Positions 54,222-62,710 of a stretch of DNA of 64,000 nucleotides are shown here, one piece after another. The position numbers and the translations under genes were made by a program. Under the pieces are notes generated by a model, which made no database searches, was not told where the DNA came from, and saw nothing but the letters and a program-made list of their open reading frames with translations. The stretch covers positions 186,001-250,000 of the forward strand of contig NZ_RDBF01000005.1 in assembly GCF_003674095.1 (NCBI RefSeq), read 5' to 3'. The DNA comes from Aeromicrobium phragmitis (GTDB lineage Bacteria > Actinomycetota > Actinomycetes > Propionibacteriales > Nocardioidaceae). Within the stretch, counting starts at the first letter, position 1; every line of letters begins with the position of its first letter.

Positions 54222-55132
54222 GCGACGTCGACCGCACACCGAAGCCCTGCCACCACAAGATCGCCAACCACCAGCACGGCACCTACGCGGCCTACACCCT
54301 CGACCGCTGCCGCTGCCAACCCTGCGTCAACGCCAAGACCGACTACGAACGCGACCGTCGACGACAGAAGGCATACGGTCGCTGGAACGGCCTCATCGAC
54401 GCCGAGCCAGCACGAAAGCACGTCCGCACGCTCATGAGCCAGGGAATGGGCTGGAAGCGTGTCGCCCACGCCGCCGGCCTCGAACCGAGCGTCGTATGGA
54501 AGCTCCTCTACGGCGACCGCGCCCGCCGGCTCGAACCGTCGAAGCGCATCCGACCGGCAACGGCCGACAAGCTCCTCGCCGTCGAACTCGACCTCGCCGA
54601 CGGGCAGACCACCGACCGCACCGGCGCTGTCCGCCGGCTGCAGGCCCTCGTCGCCCTCGGCTGGTCCATGTCCAAGCTGGCCGACCAGCTCGGCAAGGAC
54701 CTGAGGAACTTCGCGTCCGTCATCCACGGCCGCCGCGACATCACCGTCGCGACCGACCGCGCCGTCCGCGAGCTGTTCACCGACCTCGCGATGCAGCTCC
54801 CACCCCAGAACGACTGGCACAACAAGAGCGCGGCCACCAGAGCACGCAACTACGCCCGCAAGCACGGCTGGGCGCCCCCGCTCGCCTGGGACGACATCGA
54901 CAACGACGACCGCCCCAGCACCGCGGCCCTGGATCCAAGAACAGCCCTCGACGACGTCGCCATCGAACGCGCACTCGCCGGCGACCGCTCCGTGCGACTC
55001 ACCCTCGCCGAGAAACGCGAAGCCACCGCCCGCTGGCAACAGCGCGGCGGGTCACTCAAAGAGCTCGAACGCCGCACCGGCTGGCGCGCCGGCCGCTACA
55101 CCACCCCCACCCAGGAAGGAACCGCAGCATGA
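54218..55132 (+). CDS. Phage DNA-binding protein with Cys-cluster and HTH
   Basis: The 304-residue protein begins with a conserved actinobacterial phage/plasmid motif (HGTYAAYTLDRCRCQPC) probably binding zinc, followed by repeated helix-turn-helix-like segments (GMGWKRVAHAAGLEPSVVW; LGWSMSKLADQLGKD) and an Arg/Lys-rich C-terminus. Likely regulator or replication accessory protein. Confidence 0.7.
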   Translation: MSDVDRTPKPCHHKIANHQHGTYAAYTLDRCRCQPCVNAKTDYERDRRRQKAYGRWNGLIDAEPARKHVRTLMSQGMGWKRVAHAAGLEPSVVWKLLYGDRARRLEPSKRIRPATADKLLAVELDLADGQTTDRTGAVRRLQALVALGWSMSKLADQLGKDLRNFASVIHGRRDITVATDRAVRELFTDLAMQLPPQNDWHNKSAATRARNYARKHGWAPPLAWDDIDNDDRPSTAALDPRTALDDVAIERALAGDRSVRLTLAEKREATARWQQRGGSLKELERRTGWRAGRYTTPTQEGTAA

Positions 55133-55473
55133 CCACCAAGCTCACCAGCAGCCTCCCCAAGTCCGACGAGCTCAACGGCCTCAACGCGATCGCCAACGAC
55201 CTCGTCGTGCACCCCGACGAACTCCACGTCGCCGTCGTCGTCATCGACTGCGCCAAGATCACCACCGACATCGACACCGACGAATCCACGCCCACAGCGC
55301 GTATCCGCCGCATCGAAGTCATCACCCGAGCCGACGACAAGACCCAGCTCCGAAACCTCGCCACCCGAGCGTTCGAAGCACGAACCGGAAAAACCGTCCT
55401 CCCCCTCGAGCTCGAAGACGAACTCCGCGCAGCTTTCGGCGGATCGGACGAGGACCCCGATCCCACGAACTGA
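55129..55473 (+). CDS. Phage protein of unknown function
   Basis: The 114-residue soluble protein (MTTKLTSSLPKSDELNGLNA start, ATGA overlap) has a beta-strand-rich core (HVAVVVIDCAKITTD, RIRRIEVITR) and an acidic C-terminus. Possibly a DNA-replication accessory protein by position; not recognised. Confidence 0.6.
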   Translation: MTTKLTSSLPKSDELNGLNAIANDLVVHPDELHVAVVVIDCAKITTDIDTDESTPTARIRRIEVITRADDKTQLRNLATRAFEARTGKTVLPLELEDELRAAFGGSDEDPDPTN

Positions 55474-55565
55474 TCCCGCCATCCCCTCTCGCCCCCTCAG
55501 GCCGGCACGCCCACCAACCCGGTGCGGCGTGCCGGCCACCCGCCTCACGAACCGCGACAGGAACC

Positions 55566-57017
55566 ATGCACGTGACCGACGAGCAGTACCCGCCCTACAC
55601 CGACGCGGACACCCCCGCCGGCACCGTCACGCCCCTGCGCCCACTCACCAACCTCGCCGCCGAACAAGCCCTCATCGGCGCCATCCTCCTCCAGCCACAG
55701 ACCGCCGCACCCCTCCTCGAGCAGGTCGACCCCGACGACTTCGACGACCCCCGCCACGAAACCATCTGGCAGGCCATCGACCACATCGTCCACACCGACG
55801 GACTCCTCCCCGACCACATCCTCATCGCCGAACACCTCCGCGAAACCGGCGACCTCCCCCGCGTCGCCGCGATCCTCCCCCACCTCACCACCGCCTGCCC
55901 CTCACCCGCCCAAGCAGCCGAATACGCGCGCCTCGTCCGCCACGCCGCCATCGCCCGCCGCGCCACCAGCAGACTCAACCGCGCCCAACAGCAGCTCACC
56001 AACACCACCCCCGAACTCCTCCCCCTCCACATCTCCGAAGCCCTCCAAGAACTCGACGACATCACCCGCGTCCTCGCCGGCCACAACGCCGGCGCCGGCA
56101 TCACCACCCCCACCATCGACGAACTCCTCGACGGCGACGACGACGAACCCGACTGGGTCGTCCCCGGCCTCCTCGAACACCAAGACCGCGTCATCGTCAC
56201 CGCCGCAGAAGGCGCCGGCAAATCCACCCTGCTGCGCCAGATCGCCGTCACCGCAGCCTCCGGCATCCACCCCTTCACCGGTGAGCCCATCACCCCCGTC
56301 CGCGTCCTCCACGTCGACGTCGAGAACTCCTGGCGCCAATCCCGCCGCCGCTACCGGCCCCTACGCCTCCAAGCCGGCGACCGCCTCGACCCCGAGAACC
56401 TCCGCATTGAACTCAAGACCAGCGGCCTCGACCTCACCACCGTCGACGACCGCGACTGGCTCGCCCGCCTCTGCACCCATCTCAAGCCCGACCTCCTCCT
56501 CATCGGCCCCATCTACAAACTCGCCGGCGGCGACCCCACCGAAGAACAGTCCGCCAAGCCCGTCGCCCTCGCGATCGACGCAATCCGCGAGAAGGTCGAC
56601 TGCGCCGTCATCCTCGAAGCCCACTCCGCGAAGAAACCCTCCGGCGCCAAAGACCGCCCCGCCGAACCGTACGGCTGGTCCGGGTGGATGCGCTGGCCCG
56701 AACTCGGCATCTGGCTCGGCGACGACGGCACCATCAAGCACTGGCGCGGCGCCCGCGAAGAACGCGAATGGCCCATGCACCTCCAACGCGGCGGCGAGTG
56801 GCCCTGGATGCCCTCGGTCACCGACCTCGAGGAGCGCTGGCACCAGATCCGCCGCGCACGCACCAACGCCCGCCGACCGCTCACAATGCGCGACCTCGAA
56901 CAGGCCACCGGCATGTCCCGCTCCACCGTCGCCCGAGTCGTCGGCAAGGGCTCCATCTACGGCGACATCTGGGCCTCGTTCAACGCCAACCAGCACCCCG
57001 GAGACGAGCCCCGATGA
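55566..57017 (+). CDS. DnaB-N/RepA-like helicase-loader or replicative ATPase
   Basis: The 483-residue protein joins a DnaB-type N-terminal helical domain (residues about 30-160: AAEQALIGAILLQP, DDPRHETIWQAIDHI) to a RecA-fold ATPase of AAA_25/RepA type with Walker A (AAEGAGKSTLLRQI, about residue 215) and Walker B (DLLLIGPIYKLAG). A C-terminal HTH (TMRDLEQATGMSRSTVAR) could bind the origin. It is the probable replication helicase of the phage. Repeats that resemble origin iterons lie just downstream. Confidence 0.82.
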   Translation: MHVTDEQYPPYTDADTPAGTVTPLRPLTNLAAEQALIGAILLQPQTAAPLLEQVDPDDFDDPRHETIWQAIDHIVHTDGLLPDHILIAEHLRETGDLPRVAAILPHLTTACPSPAQAAEYARLVRHAAIARRATSRLNRAQQQLTNTTPELLPLHISEALQELDDITRVLAGHNAGAGITTPTIDELLDGDDDEPDWVVPGLLEHQDRVIVTAAEGAGKSTLLRQIAVTAASGIHPFTGEPITPVRVLHVDVENSWRQSRRRYRPLRLQAGDRLDPENLRIELKTSGLDLTTVDDRDWLARLCTHLKPDLLLIGPIYKLAGGDPTEEQSAKPVALAIDAIREKVDCAVILEAHSAKKPSGAKDRPAEPYGWSGWMRWPELGIWLGDDGTIKHWRGAREEREWPMHLQRGGEWPWMPSVTDLEERWHQIRRARTNARRPLTMRDLEQATGMSRSTVARVVGKGSIYGDIWASFNANQHPGDEPR

Positions 57018-57078
57018 ACACCACTTCGCAGCACCACCACACCGGAACCGGACTGGGACATCCGCCGCATGTCTCACG

Positions 57079-57240
57079 TGTCCCAACCTGTCCCAACCCC
57101 CAAGAGACACTGCAATTCCAGCAAAAACGCATCTTGTCCCACTGTCCCACGCGTTTTCGTGAGACAACGCCCGATTTTCCCTGCAATTCCAACTTGTCCC
57201 ACCTGTCCCCCCTTACGGGGGTGGGTGTCCGTGAGACAAG
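57079..57240. repeat. Iteron-like repeats, replication-origin candidate
   Basis: TGTCCCA-type 7-mers occur as three close pairs: 57079/57089, 57135/57143 and 57195/57204. TGCAATTCCA occurs at 57111-57120 and 57182-57191, and GTGAGACAA at 57159-57167 and 57231-57239. The last two blocks form a roughly 70-base unit repeated once. Location between the helicase gene and the next gene (a 345-base stretch with no convincing gene) fits an origin. Confidence 0.55.
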
Positions 57241-57362
57241 ACACCACCCACCCCCGCCGAAAGGGGCCGCCGCAGCCCGGACCAGCACCTCACCGCAACC
57301 GGTTGGACCACCGGCTACGCGCGTGAGTGGACCTCATGAATCAGCACACATAGGAGACACCC

Positions 57363-57881
57363 ATGAATGACATCAGCATCACCGCCAAGCAGCGGCAGGA
57401 ACTCGTCGACCTCGTGGACGACACCTCGAAGGTGTTCGTCGGCGTCGATCGGTCCGATCGGTGCATCGAGAACCCCGCCGAGGTGTTGGACGCGATACTC
57501 GAGCACCTCGGTGTCAGTGTCGCTCCGGCCCCCGAGCCCTGGACGCTGATTCCCGAGGGTCGTGAGTCCGCGGCGGTGTTGCGGGTGAACGGCGTGGTGG
57601 GGACGTACTGGTGCGACCGTTCTCGCAATGGCGTCTTCGCCGTCGACCCGTCCCCGAACACGATGGTCGACCTGAATGGCTTCACGGTCACCTATGCGGC
57701 GGCCGAGAACATCACCTCCGTCGAGCCCGTGCAGGTCGTCCCCGAGGGTGCGCGTGTGCTCGGCGACGACGAGGTCGCGGTGCCGCGGGAGTTGGTGGAG
57801 CGGGCGAAGGCGTGTGCAAACTCGACCGCCTCGCCGCTGATCCACGCCTTCGCTGCCGTCGAGGGCGGTGGCGACCAGTGA
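57363..57881 (+). CDS. Phage protein of unknown function
   Basis: The 172-residue protein starts MNDISITAKQRQELVDLV with AGGAG upstream. It has an acidic N-terminal helix, a central beta region (LRVNGVVGTYWCDRSRNG) and a helical C-terminus. Its codon use is less GC-skewed than its neighbours. Last rightward gene before the opposite-strand cargo operon. Confidence 0.6.
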   Translation: MNDISITAKQRQELVDLVDDTSKVFVGVDRSDRCIENPAEVLDAILEHLGVSVAPAPEPWTLIPEGRESAAVLRVNGVVGTYWCDRSRNGVFAVDPSPNTMVDLNGFTVTYAAAENITSVEPVQVVPEGARVLGDDEVAVPRELVERAKACANSTASPLIHAFAAVEGGGDQ

Positions 57882-57892
57882 GCGTTCAGCGC

Positions 57893-58306
57893 TTAGGAGC
57901 CGAAGTCAGCCCGGCACGCCCGAACGAACTTCTCCCGCGCCTGGTCAAGCGCTTCCATCGCGCCCACCGTGCCGCCGTCCTCCTCGAACTCATAGAGCCG
58001 ATCAAGCAAAACTCGACCCGCGTCGGACGCCCTCTTACTGCCGTAAATCTCAAGCTCTGTGAGATCTGCGAGGAGAGGAAGGTCCCAGTTCGGCGGGGGC
58101 GGCTCATCACCACCCTCGGCCCTTCGGAACGCGCGCGTGAACTGCGCGTCCGCCGTGACAACGGCTCGTACGACGCGCTGAGTCACTTCGGCTTGCATAC
58201 TCCGTCTCCAGTGACGAGCCGCGCGGCGATCGCTCAGATAGGCAGACGCGATCGAGATGAGGCCACCAATGACGATCCCAGCAAGACCGACAACCAGCTG
58301 ATTCAC
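57893..58306 (-). CDS. Small membrane protein of the cargo operon
   Basis: The 137-residue protein has one N-terminal membrane helix (VVGLAGIVIGGLISIASAYLS) followed by a helical, charged cytoplasmic region. The GTG at 58306 abuts the stop of the Trypco2-like gene without a gap, so translation is coupled. By position it could be the membrane component of a defence or exclusion system; that is inference. Confidence 0.7.
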   Translation of the reverse strand: MNQLVVGLAGIVIGGLISIASAYLSDRRAARHWRRSMQAEVTQRVVRAVVTADAQFTRAFRRAEGGDEPPPPNWDLPLLADLTELEIYGSKRASDAGRVLLDRLYEFEEDGGTVGAMEALDQAREKFVRACRADFGS

Positions 58307-58573
58307 CTACATCCCCATCCCATGCTCCTGATCGAAGTCGGCGTGGGGGGTGAGGAGCAACCGAAACCGCGTAGTTCGGTTAGAAGCCACCGCGGCACCA
58401 CCACTGAGCACATAGAACTGGATGCCGCCCTCACCGGATTTTTCGATGGAAAGTTCGAGTTCCAGCTCACCGTTCACCCACGTCAGCGTGTCGCCGCCAC
58501 GTTGTGCCGCTTCACGCAGCTCCGTTCCAAGTTGATGCAGGACGTCAGCGAGTCCCAGTTTTTCGTCGCTCAT
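58307..58573 (-). CDS. Trypco2-domain protein
   Basis: The 88-residue protein matches trypsin-co-occurring domain 2: GLADVLHQLGTELREA helix, then strands VNGELELELSIEKSGEG and FYVLSGGAAVAS, and the end TTRFRLLLTPHAD. Such domains are reported next to effectors in bacterial conflict systems. ATG at 58573 with only a weak Shine-Dalgarno, 30 bases after the HEPN-like gene's stop. No trypsin-like gene is next to it here. Confidence 0.7.
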   Translation of the reverse strand: MSDEKLGLADVLHQLGTELREAAQRGGDTLTWVNGELELELSIEKSGEGGIQFYVLSGGAAVASNRTTRFRLLLTPHADFDQEHGMGM

Positions 58574-58603
58574 GAGAGAGACCCTAGAGGCGACAGGCCA
58601 AGG

Positions 58604-59239
58604 TCATGCTGTTTGTGGCGACGCGTTTTTCATGCGCGCTTTCATCTCGTACGCGAGAACCAACAGTTGCTCGGTGAATGTAGCGACATCCTCTGCGACC
58701 TTTGCATCGATCGGCGTGACCTCATGGTTTGCGTCGTTGCCGACGTCTTTGATTCGATCCACCCACTCCAGCATGTGGGTCGTCACTATTCCCTCGCTTC
58801 GCAAGTGATCGACCGCTTCCTTGAAAGTCGGCGCGCGGTTCTTCTCGTTCTTCGCAGGAAGGCCGTGCTCAACGGCGACATGAAACAGCAACTTTCGGCA
58901 GAGCATCACAGACGCGGTATTGGCGCCAGCCCCGAGGCAAGTGCGCACCTCGTCCCAGATCCGGGCGTCGGCGTCGGGAAGCCCCTGCGGCTGTCTCAAC
59001 GGCTTTCGTTCGGGGTAGAGCTTTCCATCCTGGACGACAGCACCTTTTGCGCAGGCTGGGCAACGGAGCCATTGGGTACGGCCAACGTTGGACGCACTGG
59101 TGTGAAAACTGTGAGCAATACGGACCATTCGTTTCGCGTGACAGTGCGGACACGTGTAGTCCGCCCATGCATAGGAATCGCCCTCAGAGAATCTCGACGT
59201 GTTCTCGATCGTGGCGACGGCCGAAGTTACCTGGCTCAC
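58604..59239 (-). CDS. Zinc-ribbon + DUF4145 (HEPN-like) protein
   Basis: The protein of about 211 residues has a zinc ribbon (TCPHCHAKR...LRCPACAKG) and a C-terminal DUF4145 domain. The segment LCRKLLFHVAVE contains R-x4-H, the catalytic motif of HEPN ribonucleases, to which DUF4145 has been related. The start is uncertain: GTG at 59239 is the first in-frame start that keeps the zinc ribbon, but no good Shine-Dalgarno precedes it. First gene of the cargo operon and the likely effector. Confidence 0.7.
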   Translation of the reverse strand: MSQVTSAVATIENTSRFSEGDSYAWADYTCPHCHAKRMVRIAHSFHTSASNVGRTQWLRCPACAKGAVVQDGKLYPERKPLRQPQGLPDADARIWDEVRTCLGAGANTASVMLCRKLLFHVAVEHGLPAKNEKNRAPTFKEAVDHLRSEGIVTTHMLEWVDRIKDVGNDANHEVTPIDAKVAEDVATFTEQLLVLAYEMKARMKNASPQTA

Positions 59240-59318
59240 GGGGAGGACGATACCGGCTATGCGCCCACAGCACGACAAATCCACTTGACCGACCGCTAGC
59301 ACGCCAAAGGAACACAGC

Positions 59319-60134
59319 ATGAGCGACAACACCGGTGCCCGCTGCGACTGGTCCGACCTCCCGACCGACCAGTGCAACCACTGCCACCCCGAACGACGAC
59401 TTTCCCACCTCGAACGCGGCGAGCCCGCACGCCCGCGGGTGCGCGTCGTCCACCCCGTCGCGCTGCAGACCGCCACCGGCCCCAACGAGATCCCGTCAGC
59501 CCGCCTCATCGCCACGGACGACCCCAAGACCGTCCACGAGTACGTAGTCGCCCTCACCCAGGCGACCGTCCACCACCAGCCGTACACCGTTCAGCAGCGC
59601 AACCCTGACGGCACGCACACCCTCGTCACGCAGCGCCACAGGACCACCAGCCCGTCACTGCTCGAGCAGCTCGCCTCCGCGACCGAGCCCCTCGCCGGCG
59701 ACGGTGACGGCGTCCGGGCGTTCGCATCCAAGCCGTCCGCGAGGGTCGACACGATCGACGCGTACCTCGACATCGAACGCGAGGTCCTCGCCTGGCTGCG
59801 CCGCCTCGACCTCCCGATTCCCGACCACCACGACCTCGCGACCGAGCTGCAGCGCGCCGCCGCCAACGCCGACGAGCGCGACATCAAGCGCGACGTGCGC
59901 TCGTGGTGGATCAGGGCCCGCACGGTCACGGGCTGGGATTCGCCGGCGTGGCGGCCGCGGAACACGTGTCCACTGTGCGCGACGTCGGGATCACTGCGGG
60001 TCAGGTTGGACGCGCAGACCGCCGTGTGCGTGTCCTGCTGGGAGGGGTGGGACTCGTCGACGATCGGGCTGCTGGCCGACCACATCCGCCGCGAGAACGA
60101 CGACCTCGGCGAAACCGTCTCGGACGTCGGATGA
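59319..60134 (+). CDS. Conserved phage zinc-ribbon protein
   Basis: The 271-residue protein has an N-terminal Cys/His cluster (CDWSDLPTDQCNHCH), a helical middle, and a C-terminal zinc ribbon (NTCPLCATSGSL...AVCVSCWEGW). It recurs in actinophages just before the packaging genes in my memory, with no assigned role. AAAGGAA upstream of the ATG. Confidence 0.65.
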   Translation: MSDNTGARCDWSDLPTDQCNHCHPERRLSHLERGEPARPRVRVVHPVALQTATGPNEIPSARLIATDDPKTVHEYVVALTQATVHHQPYTVQQRNPDGTHTLVTQRHRTTSPSLLEQLASATEPLAGDGDGVRAFASKPSARVDTIDAYLDIEREVLAWLRRLDLPIPDHHDLATELQRAAANADERDIKRDVRSWWIRARTVTGWDSPAWRPRNTCPLCATSGSLRVRLDAQTAVCVSCWEGWDSSTIGLLADHIRRENDDLGETVSDVG

Positions 60135-60152
60135 GGCTCGTAGGGTTCATGT

Positions 60153-60569
60153 ATGGAGTTCCGGACGGGCGAGGGTGGCGGCGGCGAGGACAGCCTTCTC
60201 AGGTACAACCCTGCAAAAGACCCGATCTATGAGCACATGCGGCGTGCGCAGAGCGCGAATCTCAACCTCAAGGCGCAACAACGCGCGGAGAGCCGCCGTA
60301 CTGCCGATGCGACCGAGCGAGCGGCCGAAGCGATTCAAGTGATGCGCGACCTCGCAGTCGAGCAACATCGTGAGAACCAGCAACTACGGCTCCTCACCGC
60401 GGTCCTCTCGGTCGCCGTTCTCATCGACATGGGCATCGCGATGCAATCCGACGGGCTCGCCGCGTGGCGGGTCGCCGCTACCTTCCTGGGCGCATTCGCG
60501 GCGTATGGGTTGTTCAGGCTCATCTCCGCGGTCTGGGCGAAGTGGCGCGACCGCCGCGCCGAGCGCTGA
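60153..60569 (+). CDS. Phage membrane protein
   Basis: The 138-residue protein has a charged helical first 75 residues (Arg/Glu/Gln-rich) and two C-terminal membrane helices (LTAVLSVAVLIDMGIAM and RVAATFLGAFAAYGLFRLISAVW). It ends at the terminator 60648-60672. Possible holin-like or lysogeny protein, but no firm family. Confidence 0.6.
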   Translation: MEFRTGEGGGGEDSLLRYNPAKDPIYEHMRRAQSANLNLKAQQRAESRRTADATERAAEAIQVMRDLAVEQHRENQQLRLLTAVLSVAVLIDMGIAMQSDGLAAWRVAATFLGAFAAYGLFRLISAVWAKWRDRRAER

Positions 60570-60647
60570 CCCCTGCTTGACGTTCGCTCAGCGAACATGC
60601 ACCATAGAGCCGTCGGGAGAAGTGTCTCCCCGCCCAGAACCACAACG

Positions 60648-60672
60648 AACCCCAGCCCAGGCGGCTGGGGTT
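60648..60672 (+). terminator. Terminator separating early and packaging genes
   Basis: AACCCCAGCC (60648-60657) pairs perfectly with GGCTGGGGTT (60663-60672) and is followed by TTCGTC. Confidence 0.75.
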
Positions 60673-60738
60673 TCGTCATTCCCGATCGAGGACGGAGGCC
60701 AGGAGCCCCGCCACGACCCGCAGCGAGGTGACCCGACC

Positions 60739-61257
60739 GTGCCTCGCAACGCACCCATCAGCGACGAAACCCGGACCCGCATCCTCGCCCTCCACGCCGA
60801 GGGACGCACCCGCAACGACATCGCCCGCGAGGTCGGCGTCTCCGGATACACGGTCACCAAGGTCGTCAAGGCCGCAGGCCGCAGCTTCGACCGCACTGCC
60901 ACCCGCGCCGCGACCGAGGCACGCCAGGCCGACATGGCCGAACGGCGGGCACGACTACGGGCCAAGTACCTGCAGCGAGCCGAGGAACTCCTCGACCAGA
61001 TGGACAAGCCGCACCTGGTGTTCAACTTCGGCGGCAAGGACAACACCTACGCCGAACGCACCCTCGACCGGCCGCCCGTCAAGGACATCCGCGACCTCAT
61101 GCAGGCGGCATCCACCGCCACCAGCGCCGAGCTCCGTATCGCCGCGGCCGAGTCCGACTCGAATGCCGAAGCCGCGCGCAGCGTCCTCGTCGGCCTCGCC
61201 AACGCCCTCGGCGTCCACGGCCCCAACGACCAACCAAACCCCGATGCCGGCACCTGA
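60739..61257 (+). CDS. terS: Terminase small subunit candidate
   Basis: The 172-residue protein has an N-terminal HTH (TRILALHAEGRTRNDIAREV, GYTVTKVV) that would bind the pac/cos site and a helical remainder. Its position before the large terminase, with a 14-base overlap, and the length fit TerS. GTG at 60739 chosen; the frame is open further upstream but without a start with good SD. Confidence 0.75.
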   Translation: MPRNAPISDETRTRILALHAEGRTRNDIAREVGVSGYTVTKVVKAAGRSFDRTATRAATEARQADMAERRARLRAKYLQRAEELLDQMDKPHLVFNFGGKDNTYAERTLDRPPVKDIRDLMQAASTATSAELRIAAAESDSNAEAARSVLVGLANALGVHGPNDQPNPDAGT

Positions 61258-62518
61258 TCTGCCGCTGTCGGCCGCGCAGCTCGACTCCGTCCGCGAGTCC
61301 AACGGCCGCGTGAACATCTGGGACGGCAGCATCCGATCCGGTAAGACCATCGGGTCGATCCTGCGCTGGCTGATGTTCGTGGCCCTCGCTCCCCGCGGCG
61401 GCGAACTCGTCATGATCGGCCGCACCCGCGACACCGTCTGGCGCAACGTCATCGGCCCCATGCAAGACCCCAGCCTGTTCGGACCCGCCGCCGCCACCGT
61501 CGTCGGGAACTACGGCGCCCCGACGGTGACGATCCTCGGCCGCCGCGTGTACGTCCTTGGCGCCCACGACGCCAAGGCCGAGAAGACCATCCGCGGTCTG
61601 ACCGTCGCCGGCGCCTACGTCGACGAAGTCACCACCCTCACCGAGGAGTTCTTCACCCAGCTCCTCGGCCGCATGAGCGTGGCCGGCGCGCAGCTGTTCG
61701 GCACCACCAACCCCGACAGCCCCGGGCACTGGCTCAAACGCAAGTTCCTCGACCGGCTGGGGTCGCTGCCGGACTGGCGGCGGTTCCACTTCACGATCGA
61801 GGACAACCCGTCCCTCACCGCGGCCTACGTCGAGTCGATCCGACGCGAGTTCACCGGCCTGTGGTTCCGACGGTTCATCCTCGGCGAATGGGTGCAGGCC
61901 GAAGGCGCGATCTACGACATGTGGGACCCGGACCGGCACGTCGTCCCCCACGCCACCCTGCCGCCCATGGAGCGTGTGCTGGCCGTCGGTGTCGACTACG
62001 GCACCACGAACCCGACCCGCGGCTACCTGCTCGGGTACGCGGCCGAGCGGCTGTGGGTGCTCGACGAGTGGGCGCCCACGGGCGGCACGGACGCCGAGCT
62101 CTCGCACAGCCTCACCCGCTGGTTGAACGGTCGCCAGCCGGCAGAGTGGCGCGACCCCGAATGGCTGTTCATCGACCCCGCCGCCGCATCGTTCAAGCTG
62201 CAGCTGCGCCGCGACGGACACCACAACACTCGCGGCGGCGCCAACGAGGTGCTGCCCGGTATCCGCACCATCGGGTCGCTGCTGGCACTCGAACGGCTCA
62301 AGGTGTCCGACCGGTGCGAGAAGCTCATCGACCGTGTCCCCGGTTACGCGTGGGACCCGAAGAAGACCGAGAAGGGCGAGGACGCCCCGCTCAAGGTCGA
62401 CGACCACGAGGCCGACGCCCTGCGTTACGCCGTCCACTCCACGCGCCGTCTGTGGCGCAACCTGATCCCCCTGACCGCGTCGCTCGACGACGACCCTGAG
62501 CTCGAGGAGGCCGCCTGA
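61244..62518 (+). CDS. terL: Terminase large subunit
   Basis: It packages DNA into the prohead. The 424-residue protein has the ATPase Walker A (WDGSIRSGKTIG), Walker B (VAGAYVDEVTTL) and the C-terminal RNase H-like nuclease with Asp residues in VGVDYGTTNP, LFIDPAAASF and DHEADALRYA. The ATG at 61244 overlaps the small-subunit gene by 14 bases. Length is typical of the family. Confidence 0.92.
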   Translation: MPAPDLPLSAAQLDSVRESNGRVNIWDGSIRSGKTIGSILRWLMFVALAPRGGELVMIGRTRDTVWRNVIGPMQDPSLFGPAAATVVGNYGAPTVTILGRRVYVLGAHDAKAEKTIRGLTVAGAYVDEVTTLTEEFFTQLLGRMSVAGAQLFGTTNPDSPGHWLKRKFLDRLGSLPDWRRFHFTIEDNPSLTAAYVESIRREFTGLWFRRFILGEWVQAEGAIYDMWDPDRHVVPHATLPPMERVLAVGVDYGTTNPTRGYLLGYAAERLWVLDEWAPTGGTDAELSHSLTRWLNGRQPAEWRDPEWLFIDPAAASFKLQLRRDGHHNTRGGANEVLPGIRTIGSLLALERLKVSDRCEKLIDRVPGYAWDPKKTEKGEDAPLKVDDHEADALRYAVHSTRRLWRNLIPLTASLDDDPELEEAA

Positions 62519-62709
62519 TGCGTGTCAAGGTCTACCTCGCCGACGGCGGGACCCTCGAGGTGAACGACTTCGACGAAGGCTCCGCACTCGACCTGCGCAA
62601 CGCCGTCGAGTGTGGCGAATCGTGGCTCACCTTCGAGATGGACGACGCCACGGTCCTGGTCAGCGCCCGGCAGGTCGTACGGATCGACTTCGATGGGGAG
62701 GCCGCCTGA
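62518..62709 (+). CDS. Small phage protein
   Basis: The 63-residue protein (MRVKVYLADGGTLEVNDF start, TGATG junction with terL) is rich in beta strands. It lies between terminase and portal; a head-assembly accessory role is possible. Not recognised. Confidence 0.55.
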   Translation: MRVKVYLADGGTLEVNDFDEGSALDLRNAVECGESWLTFEMDDATVLVSARQVVRIDFDGEAA

Positions 62710-62710
62710 C

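Noticed and set aside
57014..57370. 118-codon frame after the helicase gene
   Set aside because: It is coupled to the helicase stop, but the translation is Pro/Ser/Thr/His-rich and consists largely of translated repeats; it also overlaps the next gene's start. The repeats better explain the sequence.
57611..59299. 562-codon frame on the + strand
   Set aside because: It runs antisense through three minus-strand genes with clear domains.
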